DNA of 64,000 nucleotides from an uncultured Flavobacteriaceae bacterium (GCA_913065125.1 CAJYAG010000002.1:434001-498000); one strand, 5' to 3'; positions 8,430 to 18,151 are shown, numbered from the stretch's first letter. Numbers and translations are program-made. Notes: generated from the letters alone by a model not told the origin.

Positions 8430-8455
8430 GTAGGGTATTTGGTAATCAAACTGTT
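8430..8455 (+). promoter_or_regulatory. Probable ECF-sigma promoter of fecR
   Basis: GTAGGGTATT at 8430-8439, 11 bases, then CTGTT at 8451-8455, the same blocks and spacing as before the divergent lipoprotein gene. It lies 22 bases before the fecR ATG. Autoregulation of the anti-sigma/receptor pair by its own sigma factor is the simplest reading. Confidence 0.6.
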
Positions 8456-8476
8456 ATACTTACAAAGGAACTAAAA

Positions 8477-9385
8477 ATGAAAAACGAACATACAGACGAT
8501 ACATTTTTATCACGTTGGTTAGATAACGATTTAACGAATGATGAATTGGTTTCTTTTCAAAAAACCAAAGAGTATAAAGAATATCAAAAAATTATTGACG
8601 CTACAGAAAATTTCAATGCACCCCATTTTGATAAACAGAAAGTTTTCGAAAAAATTACCCAAAAAAAGATTGATAAAAATGTAAGAAAGTTAATTCCGAA
8701 TTGGATGTATGCCGCTGCAGCTTCTGTTGTAATATTATTAAGTACCGTATATTATTTAACAGAATCTAATGAAACTTTTTCAACGTCTTTCGGCGAACAA
8801 TTAGCGTTGGTTTTACCTGATGGATCAGAAGTTTTATTAAACTCAAAATCTTCAATTACCTATAAAAAGAGCGATTGGTTTGATGGGAAAAGAACTTTAG
8901 AATTAAAAGGAGAAGGTTATTTTAAAGTTAAAAAAGGAGCTACTTTTAGTGTTTATTCTGATAACGGAAGCGTAAATGTTTTAGGAACACAATTTAATGT
9001 AAAAACAAACCCTTCTTATTTTGAAGTGCTGTGTTACGAAGGAAAAGTACAAGTTAAAAACAACCAAGAAACGGCAATTTTAACTCAAGGTTTGTCCTTT
9101 AGGAAAATAGAAAAAAGGAATCCAGAAAAAGGAACTTTCTTAAATTCAAAACCAAATTGGATCGACGGAGAAAGTAGTTTTAACAACACGCCTTTACAAT
9201 TTGTTTTAAAAGAGTTAGAAAAACAATATCAAATAAAAATAACTTCTACAAATATTGATGTAAATACGTTGTTTACAGGAACTTTTACAAATAAAAACTT
9301 ACATTTAGCATTACAAACAATTTGTGCTCCTTTAGCGATTCAGTTTACAATTAATGATGCTACTGTAGTGCTTTCCAAAAAATAA
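8477..9385 (+). CDS. FecR-type anti-sigma factor
   Basis: FecR proteins span the inner membrane, hold the ECF sigma factor inactive, and receive the signal from the TonB receptor's N-terminal domain. The 302-residue product has a cytoplasmic N-terminal anti-sigma segment (FLSRWLDNDLT at 10-20), one membrane span at about 76-94, a periplasmic FecR domain beginning LPDGSEVLLNSKSS, and a C-terminal DUF4974 domain beginning FNNTPLQFVLKELEKQY. Start and length are typical. The receptor gene begins 2 bases after its stop, so they form one operon. Confidence 0.94.
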   Translation: MKNEHTDDTFLSRWLDNDLTNDELVSFQKTKEYKEYQKIIDATENFNAPHFDKQKVFEKITQKKIDKNVRKLIPNWMYAAAASVVILLSTVYYLTESNETFSTSFGEQLALVLPDGSEVLLNSKSSITYKKSDWFDGKRTLELKGEGYFKVKKGATFSVYSDNGSVNVLGTQFNVKTNPSYFEVLCYEGKVQVKNNQETAILTQGLSFRKIEKRNPEKGTFLNSKPNWIDGESSFNNTPLQFVLKELEKQYQIKITSTNIDVNTLFTGTFTNKNLHLALQTICAPLAIQFTINDATVVLSKK

Positions 9386-9387
9386 GG

Positions 9388-11994
9388 ATGCTTAAAAAAA
9401 CCTTTTTTTCTTGCTGTTTTCTTTTTATGGTCGGAGTTGTTTTTGCGCAAAATCAAACTCAAAAATTTTCTTTAGCAGAAATTTTAACATCTATTGAAAA
9501 GCAATACGATGTAAAGTTTTCATACAGTTCTAACTTGATAAAAAACGTGTTGTGTTTTCCTTTTAAGAATGAAAAAACACTAAAAGAAAAATTAGAAAGT
9601 TTAAGCAAACAAACCTATTTAAACTTCAATCAAATTGATGCAAGGTATATTGTGATTGCAGAAAAACAAATCACAAAAAACCATACAATTAGTGGAATAT
9701 TAATCAATGCTAAAAACAAAGAAGTTGCTTCTTTTTCATCCGTAATAATTAAAGGAACTACACGTGGAACAACCGCAGATGAAAACGGAAAATTTATACT
9801 CGAGAATGTTTCTTCAAATCAGCAAATTATAATTCAAAGTATTGGTTTTACTTCAGTTACAATTCCAGTCTATCAATTTTTAAATCAACCGAACATAACA
9901 ATTGAATTGGTTGAGGAAAATATACATTTAGAAGAAGTCTTAATTAGCGATTATATAACACAAGGAATTTCAAAAAAACAAGATGGCGCTATAGAAGTTT
10001 CTCCAAAAAAATTAGGAATTTTACCTGGACTAATTGAACCTGATGTTTTATTGAGTTTGCAATTATTACCCGGAATTCAAAGTCCGTCAGAAACCGCTTC
10101 TGGTTTACAAATTAGAGGAAGTTCTCCAGATCAAAACTTGGTATTGTTTGATGGAATTAAAATGTATCAAAGCGGACATTTTTTTGGACTGATTTCTTCT
10201 TTTAATCCATACGTTACTAAAAAAATTACCTTGTATAGAAACGGAACCAATGCAAAATATGGCGATAGAATTGGTGGCGTTTTAGACATTTCTTCTGGCG
10301 ATGAGGTTCCTACTTTAGAAACAGGTTTTGGAATAAATTTTACACACGCAGATGCTTTTGTAAAAACACCTTTGTTCAATAATAAAGTAGGTTTGGTTTT
10401 TTCTGTGAGAAGATCAATTACAGATGTTGTTGAAACAATTACCTATAAAAACTTTTCTGAAAGTGTCTTTCAGAATACACGAATTTTAGAAGAAGCGGTT
10501 AATAATCCAAATAAATTATCTAATGTAAACAACGATTTTTATTTTCAAGATTACAACCTGAAAATAGTTGCAGATATATCTGAAAAAAGCAAGCTATCAA
10601 TCAGTAATTTATTTAATAAAAATCAATTAGAGTTTTCTTCAGAAAACGAACGATTTAGGGAGAAAATAGTTGATAATATTACCTATCAAAATAAAGGAAC
10701 TAGATTTCTTTGGAATTACAAAACGTCGGAGTTTTTTATACAAAACATCGATTTTCACACATCAGAATACGAGTTTGATTATTTTGGAAATCGAGAAGAA
10801 ACAAGAAATAATGCAAACGATAATAGAAATAGAGAATTTGAAATAGTTAATCATGTAAAAGACAACGGAATTAATTATGATTTTACCTATAACTTGAATC
10901 CTAATTTTCAATTGAACGGAGGGTATCAGTTTTCTAAAACAAACATTTTATATACGTATAACACTAATTTTTCTACTCCAAATAACCAATTGTTAAACGC
11001 AGAAAATAGTACGAATACTACCAACGCTTTATTTTCTGAATTAAAGTATAACAACACTAACTCGTTTATTAGTTTTGGTGTTAGAGTCAATCATTTTTCT
11101 GCTGCAAAAGAATGGTTTTTTGAACCGAGAATTTTTGCTTCCACAAAATTTTCTGAAACGTTTACACTTAAAACATCCGCCGAAATAAAAAACCAAGCCG
11201 TAAGTCAAATTATTGAATATAGAAATAACGGAATTGGCTTAGATAATGATATTTGGGCAGTAGCAAATAATGCGATTACGATTTTAAATAGCAAACAATT
11301 GGCTGTTGGATTTTTATATCAAAAAAACGGCTGGAATTTGGATGTAGATTTCTATAAAAAAAAGGTAAAAGGACAAACGTTAATGACCGACGATATTGCA
11401 AGCAATACAAAAACGAGTCAAGTTCCTTTTTATATTTCTGGAGAAAGTGATATTACAGGAATTGATATACTACTAAAAAAAAGATTTGGTAATTATCGTT
11501 CTTGGATTAGCTATTCGTACGCAGCTACAAAACAGCAATTTAAAGAGTTAAATAACGGAAATTCTTTTGACGGAATAAACGGAATTCCACATTCTTTTAC
11601 GTGGTCTCATACATATAAATTAAATCAATTTGAGTTTTCTTTAGGATGGAAATTGCGTTCCGGAATTCCATATACAGAGGCAACAGGAACCCATAAAGAT
11701 CAAAATAATAACTTACGAGTTACTTACGGAAGTGTAAATGAAAAAAGATTGCCAAATTATCAGAAATTCGATTTTTCATCAACCTATAAATTCAACTTTT
11801 CTAAAAAGAAAAAAGTGGAAGGAAAAATAGGAGTATCGCTAACAAACATTTTTAATAAAAAGAATATTTTAGACAGAACCTACGAACTTAAATTTGTGAA
11901 TTCTCAAGGAAATGTTGAAGAACAAAAATTGGTAAAAACCGATAGAATTTCGTTAGGTTTTACTCCAAACCTGGTGTTTAGACTTACCTTTTAA
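9388..11994 (+). CDS. TonB-dependent receptor with STN signalling domain
   Basis: The 868-residue product starts with a signal peptide ending VVFAQ. It then has an STN domain (about residues 27-92) that contacts FecR, a carboxypeptidase-like regulatory domain (about 100-170), a plug domain with GIQSPSETASGLQIRGSSPDQNLVLFDG, and a large beta-barrel ending in FRLTF with the aromatic C-terminus of outer-membrane barrels. The STN domain and the upstream sigma/FecR pair mark it as a signal-transducing receptor. No SusD-like gene follows, so glycan uptake is less likely than a small ligand or metal complex. The ligand is not readable. The stop abuts the convergent holB stop with no gap. Confidence 0.93.
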   Translation: MLKKTFFSCCFLFMVGVVFAQNQTQKFSLAEILTSIEKQYDVKFSYSSNLIKNVLCFPFKNEKTLKEKLESLSKQTYLNFNQIDARYIVIAEKQITKNHTISGILINAKNKEVASFSSVIIKGTTRGTTADENGKFILENVSSNQQIIIQSIGFTSVTIPVYQFLNQPNITIELVEENIHLEEVLISDYITQGISKKQDGAIEVSPKKLGILPGLIEPDVLLSLQLLPGIQSPSETASGLQIRGSSPDQNLVLFDGIKMYQSGHFFGLISSFNPYVTKKITLYRNGTNAKYGDRIGGVLDISSGDEVPTLETGFGINFTHADAFVKTPLFNNKVGLVFSVRRSITDVVETITYKNFSESVFQNTRILEEAVNNPNKLSNVNNDFYFQDYNLKIVADISEKSKLSISNLFNKNQLEFSSENERFREKIVDNITYQNKGTRFLWNYKTSEFFIQNIDFHTSEYEFDYFGNREETRNNANDNRNREFEIVNHVKDNGINYDFTYNLNPNFQLNGGYQFSKTNILYTYNTNFSTPNNQLLNAENSTNTTNALFSELKYNNTNSFISFGVRVNHFSAAKEWFFEPRIFASTKFSETFTLKTSAEIKNQAVSQIIEYRNNGIGLDNDIWAVANNAITILNSKQLAVGFLYQKNGWNLDVDFYKKKVKGQTLMTDDIASNTKTSQVPFYISGESDITGIDILLKKRFGNYRSWISYSYAATKQQFKELNNGNSFDGINGIPHSFTWSHTYKLNQFEFSLGWKLRSGIPYTEATGTHKDQNNNLRVTYGSVNEKRLPNYQKFDFSSTYKFNFSKKKKVEGKIGVSLTNIFNKKNILDRTYELKFVNSQGNVEEQKLVKTDRISLGFTPNLVFRLTF

Positions 11995-13143
11995 TTAATT
12001 GATAACCGCTTCTTTTGTATGTAATAAACGAGTTAGCTTTATTGATAAATCTAACAAGATAATTTTTGCATTTCCATTTCTCTCAATATGATATATTGCT
12101 GAGCTAATTTCGTCACTAATTTCTAAGACATTGCCGCTGTGTACAAACGGAGCAAACTTTTTTAAGTCAAATCCGGCAGTTTCGGTTTCTAAAAAAACAA
12201 TTGCTTCCGAGTTGTAATTTAACAACATTGCTTGTCTAAAAAACTGCAAACAATAGTGTAAAAAACGCTTCTGAGTTTCTCTTCCGCTTTTTGCAATTTC
12301 ATCGCTCCAAGAAATTAATTGTTGGATAATAGTTGCGTTTCCTTTGGCTCTAAAAGCAGTTCTAACCCAAGTAATAAACCATTGTTCAAAAATGGTATCG
12401 CTAGAATCATGTACTAATAAATGCAGCGCTTTGTTGTAATTTCCTTCTGTTTGATGTGCAATCTTATATGCAGCACTTTCAGAAATATGTTCATTCGTAA
12501 TCAAAGATTGCGCAATTTCTTCTTCGGATAAGGCCTGAAAATGAATGGTTTGACAACGAGATTTTATGGTATTTATAATTTGCTCTTCGTCTTCTGTGCA
12601 CAAAATAAAAAGGGTTTTTTCTGGCGGCTCTTCAATAAGTTTTAACAGCTTATTTGCTGCAGACATGTTCATTTTTTCTGCCATCCAAATAATCATCACT
12701 TTAAAACCACCTTCGTAAGATTTTAGTTTTAAGGATTTTACAATATTTTCTGCTTCATCAACACCAATTAAACCTTGCTTGTTTTCTACACCAATAAATT
12801 GCAACCAATTGTATAAACTTCCGTACGGTTGTTCTTTTACAAAAGTTCTCCAATCTTCTAAAAACAAATCACTTACAGGATGTTTTTTTACTTTATCATT
12901 TGAAGTTACTGGAAATGCAAAATGCAAATCTGGATGTGTTAGTTTTTCGCATTTAATCCTACAAGAATCTTCGTCAATACTAGTTGCACAAAGTAAGTAT
13001 TGTGCATAAGCAATTGCCATTGGTAATGCACCAAAACCTTCTTTTCCAACAAACAATTGTGCATGCGGAATTCTACCATTTTCTGTAGTAGATTTTAGGT
13101 GATTTTTAATATGATCTTGACCAATTACATCTTTGAAAAACAT
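11995..13143 (-). CDS. holB: DNA polymerase III subunit delta'
   Basis: The delta' subunit is part of the clamp loader. The 382-residue product begins FFKDVIGQDHIKNHL, has a degenerate P-loop (VGKEGFGALPMA, without the usual GKT/S, as in true delta'), a cysteine-rich zinc-module-like segment (CATSIDEDSCRIKC), the sensor region KLLKLIEEPPEKTLFILC, and SRCQTIHFQALSEEEI. The frame extends to 13230, but the ATG at 13143 fits the family start. It is convergent with the TonB receptor gene and divergent from pgk. Confidence 0.92.
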   Translation of the reverse strand: MFFKDVIGQDHIKNHLKSTTENGRIPHAQLFVGKEGFGALPMAIAYAQYLLCATSIDEDSCRIKCEKLTHPDLHFAFPVTSNDKVKKHPVSDLFLEDWRTFVKEQPYGSLYNWLQFIGVENKQGLIGVDEAENIVKSLKLKSYEGGFKVMIIWMAEKMNMSAANKLLKLIEEPPEKTLFILCTEDEEQIINTIKSRCQTIHFQALSEEEIAQSLITNEHISESAAYKIAHQTEGNYNKALHLLVHDSSDTIFEQWFITWVRTAFRAKGNATIIQQLISWSDEIAKSGRETQKRFLHYCLQFFRQAMLLNYNSEAIVFLETETAGFDLKKFAPFVHSGNVLEISDEISSAIYHIERNGNAKIILLDLSIKLTRLLHTKEAVIN

Positions 13144-13147
13144 AGCA

Positions 13148-13155
13148 CAAATATA
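13148..13155 (-). promoter_or_regulatory. -7 box (TATATTTG) immediately before holB
   Basis: On the - strand TATATTTG lies only 4 bases before the holB ATG. If used, transcription would begin at or almost at the start codon, giving a leaderless or very short-leader mRNA. Confidence 0.4.
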
Positions 13156-13204
13156 TAAATTTAAAGCATCGAAAACAGCATTCGTCTTTTTTGATGAGTT
13201 ATTT

Positions 13205-13233
13205 TTTGGAACCTTCTTAAATAAGTACATTTG
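13205..13233 (+). promoter_or_regulatory. Promoter of pgk
   Basis: TTTG at 13205-13208, 17 bases, then TACATTTG at 13226-13233 fit the Bacteroidota -33/-7 pattern. The pgk ATG is 18 bases further. Confidence 0.6.
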
Positions 13234-13251
13234 TAAAAAAATAAAAGAGCA

Positions 13252-14439
13252 ATGCCAACACTAAACGATTTTAATTTCGAGAATAAAAAAGCACTGATAC
13301 GAGTTGATTTTAATGTGCCTTTAAATGATGAATTTATGGTGACAGACGCAACAAGAATTCACGCTGCTAAATCAACCATAATCAAAGTTTTAGAAGATGG
13401 TGGTTCTGCAATATTAATGTCGCATTTAGGAAGACCAAAAGGAAAAGAAGATCAATTTTCTTTGCGCCATATTGTAGAAAAAGCAACCGAAATTTTAGGC
13501 ATTCAAATTAAATTTATTGACGATTGTGTTGGCGATAAAGTAACCCAAGCAGTTTTAGAATTAGAGCCTGGAGAAATTTTATTATTAGAAAATTTACGTT
13601 TTTATAATGAAGAAAAAGCGGGTGATAAAAAGTTTGCAGAACAACTTTCTAAATTGGGAGATATTTATGTAAATGATGCTTTTGGTACAGCACACAGAGC
13701 ACACGCATCAACAGCAATTATTGCTCAATTTTTTACAGAAAATAAATGTTTTGGAAACTTATTAGCAAGAGAAATAGAAAGCATCAACAAAGTTTTAAAC
13801 GATAACGAAAAACCTGTTACAGCCATTTTAGGAGGTGCAAAAGTGTCTTCAAAAATAGGAGTTATTGAAAATATTTTAGACAAAGTAGATCATATTATTA
13901 TTGGTGGTGGAATGACTTTTACTTTTGTAAAAGCACTTGGAGGGAAAATAGGAAACTCTTTAGTAGAAGATGACAAACAAGAATTGGCGTTGGCTATTTT
14001 AGAAAAAGCAAAAGCAAAAAATGTAGCAATTCATTTACCAGTTGATGCCATTATTGCAGATAGTTTTTCTAATGATTCAAATACACAAGAAGTTGATACA
14101 AATAAGATTCCTGATGGTTGGATGGGGTTAGATGCTGGGCCAAAAACAACTCAGAAATTTGCAGAAGTAATTGCAAAATCAAAAACCATATTATGGAATG
14201 GTCCATTAGGTGTTTTTGAAATGGAAAAATTTGCTAAAGGAACGATTGAGCTAGGAAATGCCATTGCAGAAGCAACTAAAAACGGTGCCTTTTCTTTAGT
14301 TGGTGGTGGCGATTCTGTTGCTGCAGTTAAACAGTTTGGTTTTGAAGATAAAGTAAGTTATGTTTCAACTGGTGGAGGCGCAATGTTAGAAATGTTAGAA
14401 GGAAAAACATTACCAGGAATTGTAGCGATTCTTAATTAA
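13252..14439 (+). CDS. pgk: Phosphoglycerate kinase
   Basis: Transfers phosphate from 1,3-bisphosphoglycerate to ADP in glycolysis, in the cytoplasm. The 395-residue product has the N-terminal signature [12 protein letters not shown], the substrate motif MSHLGRPKG, the hinge and nucleotide region [15 protein letters not shown], and the C-terminal [13 protein letters not shown] block. Length is standard. It has its own promoter and is divergent from holB, so it appears to be a single-gene unit. Confidence 0.98.
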   Translation: MPTLNDFNFENKKALIRVDFNVPLNDEFMVTDATRIHAAKSTIIKVLEDGGSAILMSHLGRPKGKEDQFSLRHIVEKATEILGIQIKFIDDCVGDKVTQAVLELEPGEILLLENLRFYNEEKAGDKKFAEQLSKLGDIYVNDAFGTAHRAHASTAIIAQFFTENKCFGNLLAREIESINKVLNDNEKPVTAILGGAKVSSKIGVIENILDKVDHIIIGGGMTFTFVKALGGKIGNSLVEDDKQELALAILEKAKAKNVAIHLPVDAIIADSFSNDSNTQEVDTNKIPDGWMGLDAGPKTTQKFAEVIAKSKTILWNGPLGVFEMEKFAKGTIELGNAIAEATKNGAFSLVGGGDSVAAVKQFGFEDKVSYVSTGGGAMLEMLEGKTLPGIVAILN

Positions 14440-14450
14440 ACAATTTTTTA

Positions 14451-14488
14451 ATGTAACAATGTCTCAATTTATTGTTTCATTGCTACAT
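14451..14488 (+). terminator. Inverted repeat between pgk and the aldo/keto reductase gene
   Basis: ATGTAACAATG and CATTGCTACAT pair with one mismatch around a 16-base loop. A run of A then T follows. It could terminate pgk transcription; the T run is weak. Confidence 0.35.
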
Positions 14489-14512
14489 AAAATTCATTTT
14501 TACATTATTACA

Positions 14513-15550
14513 ATGAAATACACAACAGTACCAAATTCAGATATAAGAGTTTCTAAAATTTGTTTAGGAACCATGACTTGGGGTCAGCAAAACACAGAAA
14601 AAGAAGGTCACGAACAAATGGATTATGCGTTAGAAAAAGGAATTAATTTCTTTGATGTTGCAGAATTATATCCAATTCCGGCAAGAGCAGAAACCTACGG
14701 ATCTACTGAAAAAATTATTGGTACTTGGTTTCAAAAAACAGGAAATAGAGACAAAGTTGTGTTGGCATCTAAAATTGCTGGTTGGGGCGCTTATACGGCT
14801 CATATTAGAAAAGATGGTTTTAGTAAAAGAGGCATTAAAGAAGCGGTTGAAAACAGTTTAAAAAGATTGCAAACAGATTATATTGATTTGTATCAATTGC
14901 ATTGGCCAGAAAGAGCTGCAAACTGTTTTGGTGTTCGAGATTATCCTTATAAAAACCACACTGAGCGACACGAAAACCATTTAGAAATTTTAGAAACATT
15001 AGAGAGCCTTATCAAAGAAGGAAAAATTCTTAAAATAGGGTTGTCTAATGAAACTCCTTGGGGAACAATGCAATATTTACAAACTGCAAAAGATCATAAT
15101 CTACCAAGAATGTCTACCATTCAAAATTCATATTCATTAATTCACAGAGCTTATGAATACGGAATGTCTGAAGTTTCTTTGAGAGAAAATATTGGTTTAT
15201 TAGTGTATTCTCCACTTGCTTTTGGAGTTTTATCTGGAAAATATTTAAACGGAAAAAAACCTGTGGATGCTCGTGCCATTTTATTTCCAAATTACAATAG
15301 ATACTCTTCTCCGCAATCTGAAAAAGCAGTAATTGAATATCAAAAAATTGCTAAGAAACATGGTTTATCGTTGGTAGAAATGTCATTGGCTTTTGTAAAT
15401 CAATTACCTTTTGTTACAAGTAATATTATTGGCGCTACAAAAATGAGTCAGTTAAAAGAAAACATCAACAGCATCAATATTGATTTGTCAGAAGAAATTA
15501 TAAATGAAATAAATGAAATTCATAAAATAATGCCAAATCCGGCACCATAA
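14513..15550 (+). CDS. Tas-like NADP(H)-dependent aldo/keto reductase
   Basis: The 345-residue product follows E. coli Tas through its whole length. It has the N-terminal ICLGTMTWGQQNTE, the catalytic-region FDVAELYPIPARAET, the QTDYIDLYQLHWPERAANCFG block, and the cofactor-end segments NIIGATKMSQLKENI and MPNPAP. Aldo/keto reductases reduce carbonyls with NADPH; the natural substrate of Tas is not clear. The frame opens 18 codons earlier, but ATG 14513 gives the family N-terminus (KYTTVPNSDIRVSK). A strong terminator follows. Confidence 0.88.
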   Translation: MKYTTVPNSDIRVSKICLGTMTWGQQNTEKEGHEQMDYALEKGINFFDVAELYPIPARAETYGSTEKIIGTWFQKTGNRDKVVLASKIAGWGAYTAHIRKDGFSKRGIKEAVENSLKRLQTDYIDLYQLHWPERAANCFGVRDYPYKNHTERHENHLEILETLESLIKEGKILKIGLSNETPWGTMQYLQTAKDHNLPRMSTIQNSYSLIHRAYEYGMSEVSLRENIGLLVYSPLAFGVLSGKYLNGKKPVDARAILFPNYNRYSSPQSEKAVIEYQKIAKKHGLSLVEMSLAFVNQLPFVTSNIIGATKMSQLKENINSINIDLSEEIINEINEIHKIMPNPAP

Positions 15551-15551
15551 C

Positions 15552-15587
15552 AAAAAAAAGAGGTTGCAAAAACAACCTCTTTTTTTT
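15552..15587. terminator. Bidirectional terminator between the aldo/keto reductase gene and trpS
   Basis: A perfect stem, GAGGTTG with CAACCTC, is extended by A7 and T7 around the loop CAAAAA. A and T runs on both sides let it end transcription from both convergent genes. It overlaps the trpS stop codon. Confidence 0.9.
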
Positions 15588-16554
15588 AGTATCCTATTTT
15601 AGAACGAACTCTTTTTAAAACTCCAGCTGCAACTTTTCTAGCTTTTTCTGCCCCAATTGCTAAAGCTTCATCAAGTTCATGTAAGTTATTCATATAATGA
15701 TTGTACTTTTCTCTTTCTGTAGCAAATTTTTCTACAATCAATTCGTACAAAGCTTGTTTTGCATGACCATAACCATAATTTCCTCCTATATAATTTGCTC
15801 TCATTTTTGCAATTTCTGTTTCAGAAGCTAGCAATTTATATAAAGCAAACACATTGTCTGTTTCTGGGTTTTTAGGTTCTTCAAGTGGAGTACTATCTGT
15901 TTGAATTGCCATAATCTGTTTGCGTAATTTTTTATCATTTAAAAAGATATTGATAAAATTATTACGCGATTTACTCATTTTTTCTCCGTCTGTACCAGGA
16001 ATTAGTTTTGTGTCTTCACTAATTTTAGCATTAGGTAAAATTAAGGTTTCACCAACAATATTGTTAAACCTGCTTGCAACATCTCTAGTCATTTCTATAT
16101 GCTGTAACTGATCTTTCCCAACAGGAACAATCTCTGCATCATACAATAAAATATCTGCCGCCATTAACATTGGATATGTAAATAATCCAGCGTTTACATC
16201 GGCCAATCTATCAGATTTATCTTTAAAACTATGCGCCAATGTTAAACGTTGAAATGGGAAAAAACAACTCAAATACCACGATAATTCTGTTACCTCTGGC
16301 ACATCGCTTTGTCTGTAAAAGACTGTAGAATTTACATCCAATCCACAAGCAAGCCACGTTGCAGCAACACTGTATGTATTTTCTTTTAAGGTTTTTGCAT
16401 CTTTTATTTGTGTTAAAGAATGCATGTCTGCAATAAATAAAAAGGTTTCTTCTTTAGCTTCTTTCGCCATTTGAATTGCAGGTAAAATTGCACCTAGTAA
16501 ATTTCCTAAATGTGGTGTTCCTGTACTTTGTACGCCAGTTAAAACTCTCGACAT
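15586..16554 (-). CDS. trpS: Tryptophan-tRNA ligase
   Basis: Class I aminoacyl-tRNA synthetase that charges tRNA-Trp. The 322-residue product has the HIGH-type motif TPHLGNLLG near the N-terminus and the KMSKS loop in GEKMSKSRNNF, plus the family segment VPVGKDQLQHIEMTRD. The length is normal for the bacterial enzyme. The ATG at 16554 gives SRVLTGVQSTG, the standard N-terminus. A good promoter lies 34 bases upstream. Confidence 0.97.
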   Translation of the reverse strand: MSRVLTGVQSTGTPHLGNLLGAILPAIQMAKEAKEETFLFIADMHSLTQIKDAKTLKENTYSVAATWLACGLDVNSTVFYRQSDVPEVTELSWYLSCFFPFQRLTLAHSFKDKSDRLADVNAGLFTYPMLMAADILLYDAEIVPVGKDQLQHIEMTRDVASRFNNIVGETLILPNAKISEDTKLIPGTDGEKMSKSRNNFINIFLNDKKLRKQIMAIQTDSTPLEEPKNPETDNVFALYKLLASETEIAKMRANYIGGNYGYGHAKQALYELIVEKFATEREKYNHYMNNLHELDEALAIGAEKARKVAAGVLKRVRSKIGY

Positions 16555-16587
16555 TAATTTGTGTTTAAATAATTTTTAAATCTAAAG

Positions 16588-16618
16588 CAAAAATACAGTT
16601 TTAATAAAGAAAACCCAA
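16588..16618 (-). promoter_or_regulatory. Promoter of trpS
   Basis: On the - strand TTG (16618-16616), 20 bases, then TATTTTTG (16595-16588) fit the Bacteroidota consensus. The trpS ATG lies about 33 bases further. Confidence 0.6.
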
Positions 16619-16634
16619 TAAGAATATTAATTAC

Positions 16635-16642
16635 TACATTTG
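16635..16642 (+). promoter_or_regulatory. -7 box (TACATTTG) abutting the acyltransferase start
   Basis: TACATTTG ends 6 bases before the ATG at 16649. As with holB and rnpA, this predicts a leaderless or very short 5' leader. No clear -33 TTG is seen. Confidence 0.4.
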
Positions 16643-16648
16643 GCGACT

Positions 16649-17419
16649 ATGGAATTCTTTAAAAATAGTTTACGTGCTATTTGGCGCGTTTGGTTTTACG
16701 TTTTTTTTGGAGCATCGTTACTTTTAATGATACCCTTTTTATTCATTTTAACCTTTAACGAAAATCAATATCCTACTTTATATAAAATTATTAGAGCGTT
16801 TTCTAAGACGCTTATTTTTGTGATGGGTTTTCGGTTACAAAAACAAATAGAAGAACCTTTAGACAAAACAAAAAGCTATATGTTTTGTCCAAACCATACT
16901 TCAATGTTAGATCCGTTTATTTTAGTAAGTATGAACAAAAATCCGATTGTATTTGTTGGAAAAGCGGAGCTTAAAAAAATTCCTGTATTTGGTTTTTTTT
17001 ACAAACGAATTTGTATTTTGGTTGATAGAAGTAGTCAAAAAAGTAGAAAAGAAGTTTATTTTAGTGCCAAACGAAGATTAAAAAACGGAACTAGTGTGGC
17101 AATTTTTCCTGAAGGATTAGTACCAGCAGAAGATGTTATTTTGAGTCCGTTTAAAAACGGCGCATTTTCTTTAGCAATTGAACATCAAATTCCGATTGTA
17201 CCCGCAACATATTACGATTGTAAACGTTTCTTTTCTTGGACATATTTTAAAGGAAAACCAGGAACAATAAGAATTAAACAGCACAAACCTATAGTTACCA
17301 AAGGATTAGATAAAAAAAGTGTAAAAACTATCAAACAACAAACATTTGCTGTTTTGTTTAATGAATTATCTAATGACGCGGAATATATGAAAGATACAAA
17401 TAGATTAATTCATGAGTAA
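16649..17419 (+). CDS. 1-acyl-sn-glycerol-3-phosphate acyltransferase (PlsC family)
   Basis: The 256-residue product has a hydrophobic N-terminus (two likely membrane segments in residues 10-60), the catalytic HX4D motif in CPNHTSMLDPF, and the substrate-binding FPEGLVP motif. PlsC enzymes acylate lysophosphatidate in membrane lipid synthesis; related enzymes act on other acceptors, such as ornithine lipids. A TTG lies 9 bases upstream in frame, but ATG 16649 is preferred. The last 8 bases overlap the next gene. Confidence 0.87.
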   Translation: MEFFKNSLRAIWRVWFYVFFGASLLLMIPFLFILTFNENQYPTLYKIIRAFSKTLIFVMGFRLQKQIEEPLDKTKSYMFCPNHTSMLDPFILVSMNKNPIVFVGKAELKKIPVFGFFYKRICILVDRSSQKSRKEVYFSAKRRLKNGTSVAIFPEGLVPAEDVILSPFKNGAFSLAIEHQIPIVPATYYDCKRFFSWTYFKGKPGTIRIKQHKPIVTKGLDKKSVKTIKQQTFAVLFNELSNDAEYMKDTNRLIHE

Positions 17420-18050
17420 AATCAACCATAAATACAGTCAGAAAGAAGAAAAAATTAATATTGCATCGCATGCTTTTGGATTGATTTTAAGCATCATTGC
17501 ATTTCCTTTTTTAGTTTTAAAATCATTGTATTTTGAAGGCTTTTGGAAACCTTTTAGTTTGCTAATTTTCGGAATGAGTTTAATTATTTTGTATGCTGCG
17601 TCAACATTTTATCATTCTGCTACAAAACCAAAATTAAGAAGAAGATTAAACATTTTTGACCATGCAGCAATCTATGTTTTGATAGCAGGAACTTACACAC
17701 CTTTTACAATTATTACATTAGAAGGAGAAACAGGCTGGATCATTTTTGGACTAACATGGTTATTTGCCTTAACAGGAATTATTTTAAAACTTTTTTTTAC
17801 TGGAAAATTCGATAAATTATCTACAATAATGTATGTGTTAATGGGTTGGCAAATTGTTTTTGCAATTTCTCCTTTATTAGAAAAACTATCTTCAGAAGGG
17901 TTATTTTGGTTATTTGCTGGCGGTGTATTTTATACAATTGGTGCAGTATTATATTCTATAAAAAAGATTCCTTACAATCATGCAATTTTTCATTTTTTCG
18001 TTCTTGGAGGTAGTATGTCTCATTATATTTCTATTTACCTTTATATTTAA
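17412..18050 (+). CDS. Hemolysin III / PAQR family membrane protein
   Basis: The 212-residue product has seven probable membrane spans. It has the PAQR-type polar residues Ser and His in STFYHSATKPKLRRRLNIFDHAAIY-type sequence early in the chain and the C-terminal HAIFHFF pair, thought to bind a metal. Bacterial members (TrhA/YqfA) affect membrane energetics or lipid homeostasis rather than acting as true hemolysins. It overlaps the acyltransferase gene by 8 bases, so both are likely co-translated and may act together in the membrane. Confidence 0.85.
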   Translation: MSKINHKYSQKEEKINIASHAFGLILSIIAFPFLVLKSLYFEGFWKPFSLLIFGMSLIILYAASTFYHSATKPKLRRRLNIFDHAAIYVLIAGTYTPFTIITLEGETGWIIFGLTWLFALTGIILKLFFTGKFDKLSTIMYVLMGWQIVFAISPLLEKLSSEGLFWLFAGGVFYTIGAVLYSIKKIPYNHAIFHFFVLGGSMSHYISIYLYI

Positions 18051-18151
18051 TTTAGTTTTTGGTGTTTTTTTTAAAAGATAAAACACAAATAAGAATAAAA
18101 TGCAATCATAAATTTAAAAAAAGAGTATTCTATTTAAAATAAATGCAATTA

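Noticed and set aside
9756..9771. CACGTGGAACA inside the TonB receptor gene, similar to the parS-like sites
   Set aside because: Only 12 of 16 positions match and it lies in a conserved protein segment (KGTTRGTTADENG), so codon constraint explains it.
13144..13230. Longer holB start
   Set aside because: The added 29 residues do not resemble the family and contain the -7 box region; ATG 13143 gives the standard FFKDVIGQ start.
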